A stretch of DNA of 64,000 bases from Paenibacillus riograndensis SBR5 (lineage in GTDB: Bacteria; Bacillota; Bacilli; Paenibacillales; Paenibacillaceae). A program made the position numbers and the translations under genes. The notes beneath the pieces were generated by a model. That model saw nothing but the letters and a program-made list of their open reading frames with translations, ran no database searches and was not told the origin of the DNA. Of this stretch, positions 16,870-26,727 are shown one piece after another (positions within the stretch are counted from its first letter, which is position 1; every line of letters begins with the position of its first letter). Location: the NCBI RefSeq assembly GCF_000981585.1, contig NZ_LN831776.1, positions 2,247,001 through 2,311,000 on the forward strand, in the 5' to 3' direction.

Positions 16870-16990
16870 CGATTTTGTTACGGTGAGGAAATCGCTGTGG
16901 TTATAAACTCCGGGCTGTTTTTCATCTTGAACATCATTTCCAAATTCGGGTTTCAGGATCAGCCCCCCCGATCAGAACCCCGTTTCAAAT

Positions 16991-17473
16991 TTACTTTACC
17001 TCCAGCTTTTTAGACTCTGTTTTAATTTTCACATCTTTACTATTTCCATTATCCATAATCGAAAATTCAGCAACTGCCGAGACATAGTAAGTGCCCGATT
17101 TTTTGATCTTATAAGTGTAACCTTCCGAAATATTACTTTTACCGCTTAAAATACGAGCGATTCCCCCATCTGTAACGGCGTAGGCATTTATCTGAGTCCC
17201 ACTTTCATCCTTGATTACATACGTAAACAGTCGTGTTCTACTCGAAATTTGCAAATTGGATAGGGTTTCTTTTTTCAAACTTGCTTCAATTGAAAACTCC
17301 TCATTGACCTTAACTTTTTGTGGTAGAGAAAGCTTAACCGTAAAAGGATTTTGTTTACCTGTGGAAGAACCTCCTTCTGCACTTGATGCAGAAGATTGAT
17401 TAGGTATTTGCATTGGATAACTAAAAAGAATAAAAAGAGCAAGAAATCCCAAATAAAATTTTTTCAAAATCAT
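16991..17473 (-). CDS. Secreted hypothetical protein
   Basis: I do not recognise the family. The 160-aa protein has a clear signal peptide (MILKKFYLGFLALFILFSYP, then cleavage probably near the SSA residues), followed by a Ser/Gly-rich linker and a domain of about 110 residues. That domain, with short strands such as FTVKLSLP, FSIEASLK and YKIKKSGTYYVSAVAEF, suggests an immunoglobulin-like beta-sandwich. It should act outside the cell. The start at 17473 follows a G-rich ribosome site (GGGGGGAGA). The gene is clearly more AT-rich than its neighbours, which hints at a different origin. Confidence 0.7.
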   Translation of the reverse strand: MILKKFYLGFLALFILFSYPMQIPNQSSASSAEGGSSTGKQNPFTVKLSLPQKVKVNEEFSIEASLKKETLSNLQISSRTRLFTYVIKDESGTQINAYAVTDGGIARILSGKSNISEGYTYKIKKSGTYYVSAVAEFSIMDNGNSKDVKIKTESKKLEVK

Positions 17474-17641
17474 TATCCATCTCCCCCCTCTCCCATCTAG
17501 ACGGTAAAAAAGTTTTTTTGTTTCAATAAAAATCAAATTTTTTCCAAAATATTAATTAGGATTAGGGTTGAGATACATTATATTACATATTTCTCTTATT
17601 ACGTTAAAAGGAATGAAAGTTAAAATGACCAACATTACAGT

Positions 17642-17668
17642 TAAAAACATGTCGAATAATGACGATAA
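17642..17668 (+). promoter_or_regulatory. SigD-type promoter of the chemoreceptor gene
   Basis: TAAA (17642-17645), exactly 15 bases, then GACGATAA (17661-17668). The flagellar/chemotaxis sigma-D consensus is TAAA-N15-GCCGATAA, so only one of the twelve defined bases differs. It lies 28 bases upstream of the chemoreceptor start. Confidence 0.75.
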
Positions 17669-17695
17669 ACAAAGTAAGAAAAGCATCATAATAAG

Positions 17696-19198
17696 ATGGG
17701 GGAAGTGCGAGCGTTGCAGAATCATAGATTAACCGAAATTATTTGGATGAGAAACAAGATTATCATCTGCGCTTTTTGGGTTGTGGCCCTGTTAGGCGTG
17801 GTTGTAGCCTTCCAATCGTCAGACTTGTGGATAACAAATGCGTTTGTTGTTCCCTTGAGTGCCGTTTTAACCGTGCTTCATCTCAGGAAAAAAGGAACTC
17901 TCATCATACCTTGGGTGTTTACCGTTATTCTTGGAGTATTATCCGTTTATCTGAATCAGGGTGAGGTTAACATTCCGGTGGCGCTGCTGTTTTGCTCGAT
18001 GCTGCTGTTTTACCCGAATTATCACTATTTTGCGATTGCGGCGGGTGCGAATGCTGTTAATATATTCATTCAGACCGTTACGGGACATTCAGCGGGCGGT
18101 GCCAACTCGGATTTTCTGGCCTACTTGGGCGGATTTGGCATGTTTGTGCTGATCAGCGCCGTTATGCTCGGCGTATCCATTGTGAACCGCAAGCTGTTCC
18201 TTCGCAGTGAGCTGCAGCGGCAAGCGGTCGAGGCTTCGGGGGCACAGGTGGAATATTTGATGGAGCGTGTGAAAAAGGCGGTAGACGGATTGTATGCTTT
18301 TACCGGGAATTTCAAAGAGGAAGTGGAGATGGTCGATGCCATCACCAATGAAGTGGTTATCGGATTTCAGGAAGTATCCAAGGGCATTGAATATCAGGCG
18401 AGCAGCATCGCGGACATCACCGAGTCCATTTCCGTGTCGGATCAGCACATCCGCGATGTGGCCGGCTATTCCCAAGAAATGAAGCAGTTGTCTTCGGACA
18501 CGGCAGACGTCAGCGAGCAGGGCAGCAGCAATATCTCCCTGCTTGCGGGTCAATTCGCCGAACTGCGGGAAGTCATGAATAACACCTCCGGGCAAATGCA
18601 GGAATTCTCCGAGCGGAGCCTGGACATGCACACGATGCTTGACGGAATTATGCAAATTTCCCGGCAGACCAATCTGCTGGCATTGAATGCTTCTATAGAA
18701 GCGGCACGAGCCGGGGAGCATGGACGGGGGTTTGCCGTAGTGGCCGGAGAGGTGCGCAAGCTTGCCGAAAGCTCAGGACAGACAGCGGATTCCATCAGCG
18801 AGGTACTCGCCAGCCTCCGCCAGCAGACCGAAGGTCTGATTGCACAGTTCGAACAGAGCCTTCAGATTCTGCATATGGGCAGTGAATCCGCACAGAACAC
18901 AGAGAAGGTATTCCAGTCCATCCAGACTAACGCCAACAAGGTGCTGGCACAGGCCGGGGATGTGGAGCAAAGCTCAGCGGGCATGAAGCATTTTTCCGAA
19001 AAGGTGGTCGGAGAAATTACGGAGTTTTCCAGTGTTACCGAGCAGTCCAGCGCCGCAACAGAAGAGATTCTGGCAGGTGTGGAGGAGCAGCGCAACATTA
19101 CCCATCACATGGTGGAGAGCTTCAAACAGCTGGAGAGCCTGATTGTGGGACTGAATGAACTGGTTTCGGGCGAAAACACAGATACTAAAAAAGAATAG
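17696..19198 (+). CDS. Methyl-accepting chemotaxis protein (membrane sensor, no HAMP)
   Basis: Chemoreceptor of 500 aa. The N-terminal 165 residues are about five or six hydrophobic helices with only short loops, so the sensor is membrane-embedded rather than an extracellular ligand domain. A helical linker (about 180-215) leads directly to the signalling coiled coil, whose hairpin tip [20 protein letters not shown] begins at residue 322 and interacts with CheA/CheW. No HAMP domain is apparent. The upstream SigD-like promoter ties it to motility genes. The start is uncertain: the ATG at 17696 lacks a good ribosome site, while TTG at 17714 has GGGGGAAG before it and ATG at 17747 is also possible. 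Confidence 0.92.
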   Translation: MGEVRALQNHRLTEIIWMRNKIIICAFWVVALLGVVVAFQSSDLWITNAFVVPLSAVLTVLHLRKKGTLIIPWVFTVILGVLSVYLNQGEVNIPVALLFCSMLLFYPNYHYFAIAAGANAVNIFIQTVTGHSAGGANSDFLAYLGGFGMFVLISAVMLGVSIVNRKLFLRSELQRQAVEASGAQVEYLMERVKKAVDGLYAFTGNFKEEVEMVDAITNEVVIGFQEVSKGIEYQASSIADITESISVSDQHIRDVAGYSQEMKQLSSDTADVSEQGSSNISLLAGQFAELREVMNNTSGQMQEFSERSLDMHTMLDGIMQISRQTNLLALNASIEAARAGEHGRGFAVVAGEVRKLAESSGQTADSISEVLASLRQQTEGLIAQFEQSLQILHMGSESAQNTEKVFQSIQTNANKVLAQAGDVEQSSAGMKHFSEKVVGEITEFSSVTEQSSAATEEILAGVEEQRNITHHMVESFKQLESLIVGLNELVSGENTDTKKE

Positions 19199-19205
19199 AG
19201 TATAA

Positions 19206-19242
19206 GAGGCTGGCTGGGGAGACCCGTCCGGCTTCTTTTTTT
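19206..19242 (+). terminator. Terminator of the chemoreceptor gene
   Basis: GAGGCTGG (19206) pairs with CCGGCTTC (19228-19235) through two G-T pairs, followed by a run of T. Confidence 0.75.
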
Positions 19243-19297
19243 ATGTGTTTTTGCTGCATACGGCTATGAGGCCGGCTTCTCAACCCCGAATACCGCT

Positions 19298-19370
19298 GTG
19301 GTCGAATCAGTCCGATTGTCCTGTGGAAACGCCTGATCCGCCTAAATAACGGATTTCCTGTCCGCATCGT
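19298..19370. repeat. Partial copy of the palindromic repeat family
   Basis: The segment with CCTGATCCGCC, then ATAACGGATTTCCTGTCCGCATC matches 34375-34448 and the right end of the element at 16583-16762. Confidence 0.65.
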
Positions 19371-19373
19371 CGG

Positions 19374-20300
19374 CTACAAAGGCAAGCGGCTCCCGAGAAG
19401 CTTCAATGCCGAAGCGCTGATATCTTTATAATCTTTTTCGAGCCAGAGCCGGGGTTCCGGTTCATAGTCTTTGTTAAAAAGCAGGGCCGACAGGTTGCTG
19501 ATCATTAGATAAGACGCATAAGGATGAGGGAAATCCGGATCGTTTTTGGCCTGCAGCAAAAATTTTTTTAGAATCGTATGATCCTTGGAATAGAATAGCT
19601 CGACTAACTTGGCCCGATATTCCAGCTCTGTGGATTTCATGTCAGGAAACTGGCTGTAGTCATACTGATGCTGCGCTTCGTGTTTCAAAAAGGAAATTTG
19701 AAATTCTTCTGACTGCAGATCGCCATAGCGCTTGAAATTGCAATACAGCCCTTCCACGTCGGCCCATCCACCGACCCATTTATGCTCACATGTAGCGAAG
19801 CTTATCCAGCCCTCCAGCAGAAAGTCCGACATCATATAGACCGTAACGTGCTGCTGCCCGGACGGAAGCTCAACCTCAAAATCCGCGCTTTCCATCGTGC
19901 GCCAGATATAGGGTCCTCTATAGGGAGGCGTGACACCTCCTAAGAAATAATAGCCTTTTTCTGCGAAGATAAGGGTCAGTTTCTGCTCAATTGCATCGAG
20001 GTCCGGCGTGTTCTCCAGCTGTACTAACGCAGCCAAAGCATTCTTGAGATTTTCCTCGGCGGCGGGTAACTCTTCGGTGCGGGTTAACACTCTACGGAAA
20101 TAAGCATGGTAAGTTAGAATGACACTCTTGATCCAGCTATCCGGGCATACAATCTGCTCTTCATAATCTTGTGAATAAAAACGTTCTGTAAACTGCTGCT
20201 CGATTGCTGTGACTTCTTCGGTCTTGGGCTGGAGGGATTTCAGGTAATCCATAGCCTGGGGAATATCTCCTTGAAGGCACAGCGAATAAAATGTATCCAT
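19374..20300 (-). CDS. Uncharacterised protein with HEAQH zinc-peptidase-like motif
   Basis: A 308-aa protein I cannot place in a named family. The first 100 residues are helical (MDTFYSLCLQGDIPQAMDYL). The C-terminal half holds KHEAQHQYDY (His207, Glu208, His211) and, 14 residues after His211, ELEYRAKLVEL, which offers candidate Glu third ligands. HExxH plus a downstream Glu is the gluzincin metallopeptidase pattern. No signal peptide or membrane helix is seen, so it is probably cytosolic. The start at 20300 has GTGGAGAT before it; ATGs at 20324 and 20378 are in frame. It is a single gene convergent with the chemoreceptor. Confidence 0.65.
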   Translation of the reverse strand: MDTFYSLCLQGDIPQAMDYLKSLQPKTEEVTAIEQQFTERFYSQDYEEQIVCPDSWIKSVILTYHAYFRRVLTRTEELPAAEENLKNALAALVQLENTPDLDAIEQKLTLIFAEKGYYFLGGVTPPYRGPYIWRTMESADFEVELPSGQQHVTVYMMSDFLLEGWISFATCEHKWVGGWADVEGLYCNFKRYGDLQSEEFQISFLKHEAQHQYDYSQFPDMKSTELEYRAKLVELFYSKDHTILKKFLLQAKNDPDFPHPYASYLMISNLSALLFNKDYEPEPRLWLEKDYKDISASALKLLGSRLPL

Positions 20301-20512
20301 ATCTCCACTTCTTTCTGCAAACATGATGCAAAACCGGGACTCATAATACTTTCTATTAAAAGTATAATTTTCCTCCATGGGATTTATTGATTTTGGGGGA
20401 CGGCATGCCTGCGTATCTTAAAGATCGTAATCTCGAATAATGTACTTTGGGGCCCCTAATCATGTAAAATGTAAATATTACTGCTTATTCTGACTTAGGA
20501 GGATTACCCTAT

Positions 20513-21469
20513 ATGCCCGTACGTCAAGAATCCATGCAAATTATGAACGCTGTACGCAATAATCTGGAATCCTGCATCCTTGGTAAATCATTTGAAATAG
20601 AGCTGCTGCTGACTGCTCTGCTTGCCGGCGGACATGTTCTGATCGAAGATGTACCGGGAACGGGCAAAACCCAGCTTATACGGGCGCTGTCAAGATCCAT
20701 GTCCGGTGAATACCGCCGGATCCAGTGCAATCCGGATATTCTGCCAAGTGATATCACCGGGGTGTCTGTCTATCATCCGCGCGATGAAATGTTCCATTTC
20801 CGTCCGGGCCCGGTCATGACCAATATTCTTCTTGCCGATGAGATCAACCGCGCCACCACCAAAACGCAGTCTGCACTGCTTGAAGTGATGGAGGAACGGA
20901 ATGTTACTGTGGATGGGGAGACGTATCCGCTTCCGCATCCGTTCATGCTCTGCGCGACGCAGAATCCGATTGACTTCGAAGGCACCTATACGCTGCCGGA
21001 AGCCCAGCTTGACCGCTTTATGCTGCGGATCAGCCTGGGTTATCCGGATGCGGATACCGAGAAGAATCTGCTGATGAGCCATCAGGAGGGCCAGCCGGTG
21101 GACAGGCTGACCCCCGTTACCGGCATGGACCAGATTGCCGCCATTCAGGAGGAAATCCGTTCCGTCTATATCAGCGATCCTGTCCTGAATTATCTGCTGG
21201 ATGTGGTCCGGCAGACCCGGGAGCACCCGCTGGTGCTGCTCGGGGCAAGTCCCCGGGCCTCCCTCTCGTTCATGATGGCCTGCAAGGCTTATGCGTTTCT
21301 GCAGGAACGCGATTATGTGCTGCCTGATGATGTGAAGATTCTGACCCCTTATGCCCTGGGGCACCGTATTCTGCTGCGTCCGGAGTCGCGTCTGGACAAC
21401 GTTAATGTGGACACCCTGCTGCAGAAGCTGCTGCAGAGCATTCACGTGCCTGTCACGATGAGGCAGTGA
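20513..21469 (+). CDS. MoxR-family AAA+ ATPase
   Basis: A 318-aa AAA+ ATPase. Walker A is VPGTGKTQ (48-54) and Walker B ILLADE (106-111), followed by INRATTKTQSALLEVMEE and the sensor-1 Asn in LCATQNP, all typical of MoxR. The C-terminal lid domain follows. The start is fixed by TAGGAGG. It ends one base before the DUF58 gene, giving the MoxR-DUF58-transglutaminase arrangement common in bacteria, where the ATPase is thought to act as a chaperone for assembly of the partner proteins. The direct substrate is not known. Confidence 0.93.
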   Translation: MPVRQESMQIMNAVRNNLESCILGKSFEIELLLTALLAGGHVLIEDVPGTGKTQLIRALSRSMSGEYRRIQCNPDILPSDITGVSVYHPRDEMFHFRPGPVMTNILLADEINRATTKTQSALLEVMEERNVTVDGETYPLPHPFMLCATQNPIDFEGTYTLPEAQLDRFMLRISLGYPDADTEKNLLMSHQEGQPVDRLTPVTGMDQIAAIQEEIRSVYISDPVLNYLLDVVRQTREHPLVLLGASPRASLSFMMACKAYAFLQERDYVLPDDVKILTPYALGHRILLRPESRLDNVNVDTLLQKLLQSIHVPVTMRQ

Positions 21470-21470
21470 G

Positions 21471-22721
21471 ATGAAGAGCTATCTATCCGGGGCTGCGGCG
21501 GTTATCCAGCCCGGCAAACTGGCCGGGGTTCTTGCCATCTGGGGCATTACGCTGCTCTACGTACTTTTTCAGGGCGGCAAAACTTCCTTCATGCTGTTTA
21601 TTATGGTCACAGTGCTGCTGCTGTATTTAATCATCGGGGGCCTGGGCGGCGTCCGCCGGGCCAGAGGCACGCGCAGCCTGTATTCTGAGCAGGACAAGCC
21701 TGATTTATTATATGCCGGCGGATTTCTGCGGGTGAAGCTGAACATTACCATCCCGGGGTTTCTGCCCTTGCCGTATGTAGTGGTAAGGGAAATACTGAAG
21801 CGCCACAACGGGGAATCCTGGGTGTTCGAGGAGAGTCTTATCCCGAGCCTGAAGGGCAAGGGGGAACTGCATTTTCAGACTCCGGCGCTGGAACGGGGTC
21901 ATTATACTTTTGAAAGTACGGATATCCTCGCGGAGGATATCTTCGGTCTTGTAGAGCATAAAGGAACCTTTCACGCCGAAGGCCAGTTCCGCGTTCTGCC
22001 GCGCTCGGTATTCGTTCCGCGCTGGCAGCTCTATGAGCGGAGAGCCCGGCTGGCCGGGCCCCAGGCTTCCCTGGTCCCCTCGCGGCGCGAGACGACGCAG
22101 ATCAACGGCGTCCGTGATTACGTCTACGGTGACCGGCTGACCCGCATCCACTGGAACGCGACGGCCAAGACCGGCGACTGGAAGTCGAAGGAATTCGAGC
22201 ATGAATCCATTCCCAAAACCGTGCTGGTCCTGGACGGCAGCGCTTCGGCCTATGGCAGCAGCAATCAGTTCGAGCTTGCCGTTTCGGTCACTTCCTCGCT
22301 GCTGGGCTATGGCATCCGGGAGCGGATCGGCATCGGCATGTGCTGCCTGGATAAGAATACGAAGGTGTTCAGTCCAGCGGAGGGCAGTGCGGAACGCCAG
22401 AAAATGATCCAATATTTAATCGATATCAATGCTGAAGGCAGGGGACCGCTGATCACACGGCTGGAAAAGGCGTACCGCATGTTCCCCAAAGGCTCCTATT
22501 TTGTGCTGATCAGCCCGCAGTCGGGACAGCCTGTATTGGATGTGATGCGCTGGGCAGAGAGCCGGGGGATGACGCCTTCGCAGATACATGTGCGGAACCC
22601 GGCGGCCAAGAACCGCAATCAGGAGTGGATGGATGTGCTGGCATCACGCGGCATAACAGGCTACAGTGTGAGTTCGCTGCAGGAGCTCCCCGCGGTGCTC
22701 GGAGGTGACAGAGTCATATGA
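21471..22721 (+). CDS. DUF58 domain-containing membrane protein
   Basis: A 416-aa protein with two N-terminal helices (about 17-55) and a cytosolic part. The DUF58 hallmark VYGDRLTRIHWNATAKTGDW lies around residues 215-240, followed by a region with TVLVLDGSAS that resembles a von Willebrand A fold. It is translationally coupled on both sides: it begins just after the MoxR stop and overlaps the next gene by four bases. It is presumably the client of the MoxR ATPase. Confidence 0.9.
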   Translation: MKSYLSGAAAVIQPGKLAGVLAIWGITLLYVLFQGGKTSFMLFIMVTVLLLYLIIGGLGGVRRARGTRSLYSEQDKPDLLYAGGFLRVKLNITIPGFLPLPYVVVREILKRHNGESWVFEESLIPSLKGKGELHFQTPALERGHYTFESTDILAEDIFGLVEHKGTFHAEGQFRVLPRSVFVPRWQLYERRARLAGPQASLVPSRRETTQINGVRDYVYGDRLTRIHWNATAKTGDWKSKEFEHESIPKTVLVLDGSASAYGSSNQFELAVSVTSSLLGYGIRERIGIGMCCLDKNTKVFSPAEGSAERQKMIQYLIDINAEGRGPLITRLEKAYRMFPKGSYFVLISPQSGQPVLDVMRWAESRGMTPSQIHVRNPAAKNRNQEWMDVLASRGITGYSVSSLQELPAVLGGDRVI

Positions 22722-24964
22722 TACGCTGGTGGAATGGAATCAAATCGTCATGGCATCACTCCTTCAGCCTATTGTGGCTGATGGTCATTGCCCGGCAGTG
22801 GGTTTCCTACACAGAGCCCTACTGGCTGGAAGTAACAACCGCCGCGGTACTGCTTACCCTGACTTTTGCGGCAGTTATTGAAATTCTTGTACCTGTCAAA
22901 ATGATCTACCGTCTGCTGCTTGAAGCTGTTACAGGGGTATACCTTACCTACCGCATGATCCTGCATTATGGAACCTATGTTCCCGATCCCTGGCTGCCGG
23001 GGCTTCGTGAGAGGCTGCCGGATATCATGTCGCATATGACGCCGTACATCTGGTTTGCGCTGGGGGCGCTTGTTCTGCTTCTGCTGTCCTCCTGGTGGGT
23101 ATCCTCGAAGCCGCGGATCCTGATGTTTACCGGAATGAATATCGCGGCGTTTGCTGCGCTAGACTCTTTTACTTCTTCTATTCTATGGCAAGAGGTAGCC
23201 TGGACCGTATTTGCCGGCATGGGCTGGCTGGTTACCCAGCATTTAAGAAGCTTTCAGCTGCATTATCCGCGCGGCTGGACCCAGTTGCTGAAATATCCTT
23301 TTAAAATCGCGGTTAATGTAGCCATTATCTTCTCTTTAGTGATTATTACCGGTGTAAATATGCCTGAAGTGCGTCCGACGCTGACGGACCCGTATACCGC
23401 ATGGCAGGAATGGAACGGCAACGGAAGCGGCAGCTCAGGTTCCAAAACCGCCGGGTCGTCTGATAACGGAAGCGGTACAGCCTCTGCAGGCAGCACGACC
23501 TCCGGATACAGTACGGATGACAATAATCTGGGCGGAGGCTTCAATTTCGATTATTCGCCAGTGATGACTGTAACCGCGGATCTGCGCACGTATATGCGAG
23601 GAGAGACCCGCAGCGTATATTCAGGCACGGGCTGGAGCGACGACAACCCGTTCACCAGAGGAGACCTGAAAGGGGGCGTGGTCGGGCAGCCGCTGGAGCA
23701 AAATAAGGCCTCCAAGGTCCAGACAAGAGAGCTGAAGCAGACCGTAAAGATACTGGGGGGGAATTCCTATCCGGTGCTGTTCGGGGGCCTGTCCATTTCC
23801 AAGGTTAATTCGGTGAATGGCGCGGATACCAGCAGCAGTCTGCTCTGGAGAAGCGAGGGCAGCGAGCTGCTGTGGGAATCTGTGGAGAACAGCAGAGCGT
23901 ATCCGAGAGAATATGTGCTGACCTCCCAGGTGCCTGTTATTCCCATACAGGAACTGAACAAGCAGACCTATGAGCAGCTTTATGGCGGGCTGGATATTGA
24001 TCAGCAGTATCTGCAGCTTCCCGGAAATTTCCCGGAGCGGGTCAGAGAGCTGGCGGAAAAGGTTACAGCGCAGGGGAAGACGCCTTATGAGAAAATAGCG
24101 CTTCTGCAGCAATATTTGCAGCAGTCCTTTCCCTACACCAATCAGCCGGATCTGTCACGGCGCAAAAGCAAAGACCTTGTGGAAAGCTTCCTGTTCGAGA
24201 TTATGGAAGGCTATTGCGACTATTATTCCACCGCGCTTGTGACCATGGCCCGTTCACTGGATATCCCGGCCCGCTGGGTGAAGGGTTATGCGCCAGGCGA
24301 GCAGGCCGAGCTTCCGGACAACCTTGCCGTTCAGCAGGGAGGCGCTGTGCTTAATAATAACTATACGATTACCAATGCGGATGCCCATTCCTGGGCGGAG
24401 GTTTATTTTGGGGACTACGGCTGGATTCCGGTCGAGGCGACTCCGGGGTTCACGGCTCCATTGCTGGCACAAAGCGAAGATACCGCGCCGCAAGCGACCG
24501 CCGCACCTGAAGAAGAACAAACCCGGCCGGAACAGGTAGAAGTGAATAAGGGAACGCAGGAGCAGAGCTTTCATCTGAAAATATGGATCGTGGCAGCGGC
24601 AGCGGCTGTGCTCCTGGCGTGGGCAGGGTTCCTGCTCTGGCAGCGCCGGTTCACCCTTCGCTTCTTCCTGCAGCGGCTCCGCAACGGCCAGCCGCTGTCG
24701 GCGGTTCAAAAAGTTGAAGCGGAAACCGCGCGTTGGGTAAGGTATGCCCGCAGGAAGGGCATGCTGAAGGAAGAGCATGAAACACTCCGTGAATCCGTGG
24801 ACCGCTGGAGCCATGAGCGCCCTGCGGCTTCCGGCAATCTAACGGCGCTGCTGCGCATGTTCGAACGGGCAAAATACAGCCCCGAGGTTATTGAAGACAA
24901 AGACTGGCGCAGCGTGTATACTGAAGCTTTGCGGCTGCGCAAAAGCATCAAGTCCGGCAAGTGA
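22718..24964 (+). CDS. Membrane transglutaminase-like protein
   Basis: A 748-aa protein. It has about six N-terminal transmembrane helices, then an extracellular part with a Gly/Ser-rich stretch (about 225-265), a DUF3488-like region and a transglutaminase core with Cys500 in EGYCDYYSTA and His557 in ADAHSWAEVY. The third position reads WIPVEATPG, with Glu where many members have Asp. A further helix (about 620-645) precedes a cytosolic C-terminal tail like DUF4129. The layout fits an enzyme acting on protein or wall substrates at the outer face, assembled with the MoxR/DUF58 pair. Substrate unknown. Confidence 0.9.
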   Translation: MIRWWNGIKSSWHHSFSLLWLMVIARQWVSYTEPYWLEVTTAAVLLTLTFAAVIEILVPVKMIYRLLLEAVTGVYLTYRMILHYGTYVPDPWLPGLRERLPDIMSHMTPYIWFALGALVLLLLSSWWVSSKPRILMFTGMNIAAFAALDSFTSSILWQEVAWTVFAGMGWLVTQHLRSFQLHYPRGWTQLLKYPFKIAVNVAIIFSLVIITGVNMPEVRPTLTDPYTAWQEWNGNGSGSSGSKTAGSSDNGSGTASAGSTTSGYSTDDNNLGGGFNFDYSPVMTVTADLRTYMRGETRSVYSGTGWSDDNPFTRGDLKGGVVGQPLEQNKASKVQTRELKQTVKILGGNSYPVLFGGLSISKVNSVNGADTSSSLLWRSEGSELLWESVENSRAYPREYVLTSQVPVIPIQELNKQTYEQLYGGLDIDQQYLQLPGNFPERVRELAEKVTAQGKTPYEKIALLQQYLQQSFPYTNQPDLSRRKSKDLVESFLFEIMEGYCDYYSTALVTMARSLDIPARWVKGYAPGEQAELPDNLAVQQGGAVLNNNYTITNADAHSWAEVYFGDYGWIPVEATPGFTAPLLAQSEDTAPQATAAPEEEQTRPEQVEVNKGTQEQSFHLKIWIVAAAAAVLLAWAGFLLWQRRFTLRFFLQRLRNGQPLSAVQKVEAETARWVRYARRKGMLKEEHETLRESVDRWSHERPAASGNLTALLRMFERAKYSPEVIEDKDWRSVYTEALRLRKSIKSGK

Positions 24965-25053
24965 TGCAGCGGGCATACCATGGCCGCTGCAGATTCATTT
25001 GCGAAGCGCAAAGAGTATGATATAGTTTTTCGTAAGAAATCGAGGTGAACGTA

Positions 25054-25581
25054 TTGTTTGAAAGGTTAGTACCCAAACTCCGGGTGAACACGGTATTCGA
25101 TATTGCTCTTGAGGAACTGTACGCTCTGGGCTACCGTGGCATCATTACGGATCTGGATAATACGCTGGTCGGTGCCAAAGCGCCTCTGGCGACCCCCGAG
25201 CTGCTGTTATGGTTCGCAAAGGTGAAGGAGCTTGGCTTCAAGCTCATTATTGTGTCGAACAATAACATGGACCGGGTGTCACGCTTTGCCACGCCGCTTA
25301 ATATTGAGTTCGTGCATCAGGCCCGCAAGCCCAGCAATACTCCATTCCTGAAAGCAATGAAGCAGATGGGGCTAACGCCGGAACAGACGATTGTGGTCGG
25401 CGATCAGATGCTGACCGACGTCTACGGCGGCAACCGGCTGGGATTGTATACGGTATTGGTATTGCCTATCTCCGTTAAGGATGAAGGGATCGGCACGAGA
25501 ATCAACCGCAGGGTGGAGCGGATTGCAACGACACGGCTGCGCAAGCAAGGATTGTGGCACGAGGAGGATAAACCTGAATGA
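25054..25581 (+). CDS. yqeG: YqeG-family HAD-type phosphatase
   Basis: A 175-aa HAD superfamily hydrolase, IIIA subfamily. Motif I is DLDNT with Asp33 and Asp35; motif II includes IVSNNN; motif III/IV includes ARKPSNTPF and VVGDQMLTDVYGGN. I chose TTG at 25054, because GAGGTG at 25043 is correctly spaced from it, whereas the GTG at 25045 would be part of that ribosome site; homologs also start with a short leader before the first helix. It overlaps yqeH by four bases and opens the housekeeping run shared with Bacillus. The physiological substrate is not established. Confidence 0.92.
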   Translation: MFERLVPKLRVNTVFDIALEELYALGYRGIITDLDNTLVGAKAPLATPELLLWFAKVKELGFKLIIVSNNNMDRVSRFATPLNIEFVHQARKPSNTPFLKAMKQMGLTPEQTIVVGDQMLTDVYGGNRLGLYTVLVLPISVKDEGIGTRINRRVERIATTRLRKQGLWHEEDKPE

Positions 25582-26705
25582 ATTCAATGAATGAAACGAA
25601 GCGCCCTGAGAAATGCAGCGGCTGCGGCATTAAGCTGCAGACCACAGATAAGGACCTTCCGGGCTATATTCCGGGGGTGGCATTTGAGCGGGAGCCCGTG
25701 ATCTGCCAGCGCTGTTTCCGTATTAAGAACTATAATGAAGCTTCTTCCGTATCCGTGGATCAGGATGAGTTCCTGCATCTGCTGAGCGGCGTCGGCGAGA
25801 AAAATGCGCTTGTCATTCATATTGTCGATCTTTTTGACTTTGAAGGCAGCCTGATCTCCGGCCTGCAGCGGTTTGTGGGCAACAATCCGGTCATTCTGGC
25901 CGTCAATAAAAGCGATTTGCTGCCCAAGGTGACGAACTGGAATAAGCTGCGCAACTGGATGCAGCAGCGCTGCAAGGAGCATGGCCTGCGGACGGCGGAG
26001 ATTGTGCTCTGCAGCGCCAAGCGCAACCAGGGCTTTGACCGTCTGCTGGAGGCAGTGTCTGAGCTGCGCGGACAGCGCGATGTGTATGTGGTCGGCGCAA
26101 CCAATGTCGGGAAGTCCACGCTGATTAACCGGCTCATCTCCGATTACAGCGATCTGGAGCAGGAGCTGACTACCTCCCGTTATCCGGGAACCACGCTGGA
26201 TACTGTGAAGATTCCTCTGGATGACGGGCATTATATCATCGACACACCTGGGATTGTATACCCTTGGCGTTACAGTGAACTGGTGGAACGCAAGGATCTG
26301 GGAGCAGTCATGCCCGAGAATCCGCTGAAGCCGGCCGTATATCAACTGAACGAGGGACAGTCGCTGTTCTTCGGCGGGCTGGGCCGTTTTGATTTCGTGA
26401 AGGGGGAACGCCAGTCCTTCACCTGTTACATCAGCGGAACGCTGAAGATTCACCGCACGAAGCTGGAACGTGCGGATTCCCTCTATCAGGAGCACCGGGG
26501 AGAACTGCTGTCTCCGCCGGGAACCGCAGACATGGACAAGCTGCCGCAGTGGCAGCGCCACGAGTTCCGCATCGGCCGGAACAGCCAGAGTGATCTGTTC
26601 ATCTCCGGCCTGGGCTGGATCAAGGTGAACGGAACAGGCGGAGCGGTTGTGGCTGTTCATGTCCCGAAGGGCATTAAGGTTCTGACCCGCCCATCGCTGA
26701 TCTGA
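25578..26705 (+). CDS. yqeH: Ribosome biogenesis GTPase YqeH (circularly permuted)
   Basis: GTPase required for 30S subunit assembly. The N-terminal zinc finger has Cys13, Cys16, Cys43 and Cys46. The GTPase motifs come in permuted order: G4 NKSD (110-113), G5 SAK (146-148), G1 GATNVGKST (173-181), G3 DTPG (222-225). A C-terminal domain of about 120 residues follows, as in the Bacillus protein; total 375 aa. GAGGAGG precedes the ATG, which overlaps yqeG. Confidence 0.97.
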   Translation: MNSMNETKRPEKCSGCGIKLQTTDKDLPGYIPGVAFEREPVICQRCFRIKNYNEASSVSVDQDEFLHLLSGVGEKNALVIHIVDLFDFEGSLISGLQRFVGNNPVILAVNKSDLLPKVTNWNKLRNWMQQRCKEHGLRTAEIVLCSAKRNQGFDRLLEAVSELRGQRDVYVVGATNVGKSTLINRLISDYSDLEQELTTSRYPGTTLDTVKIPLDDGHYIIDTPGIVYPWRYSELVERKDLGAVMPENPLKPAVYQLNEGQSLFFGGLGRFDFVKGERQSFTCYISGTLKIHRTKLERADSLYQEHRGELLSPPGTADMDKLPQWQRHEFRIGRNSQSDLFISGLGWIKVNGTGGAVVAVHVPKGIKVLTRPSLI

Positions 26706-26727
26706 TCTATAGGAGGGCGAATACGCT

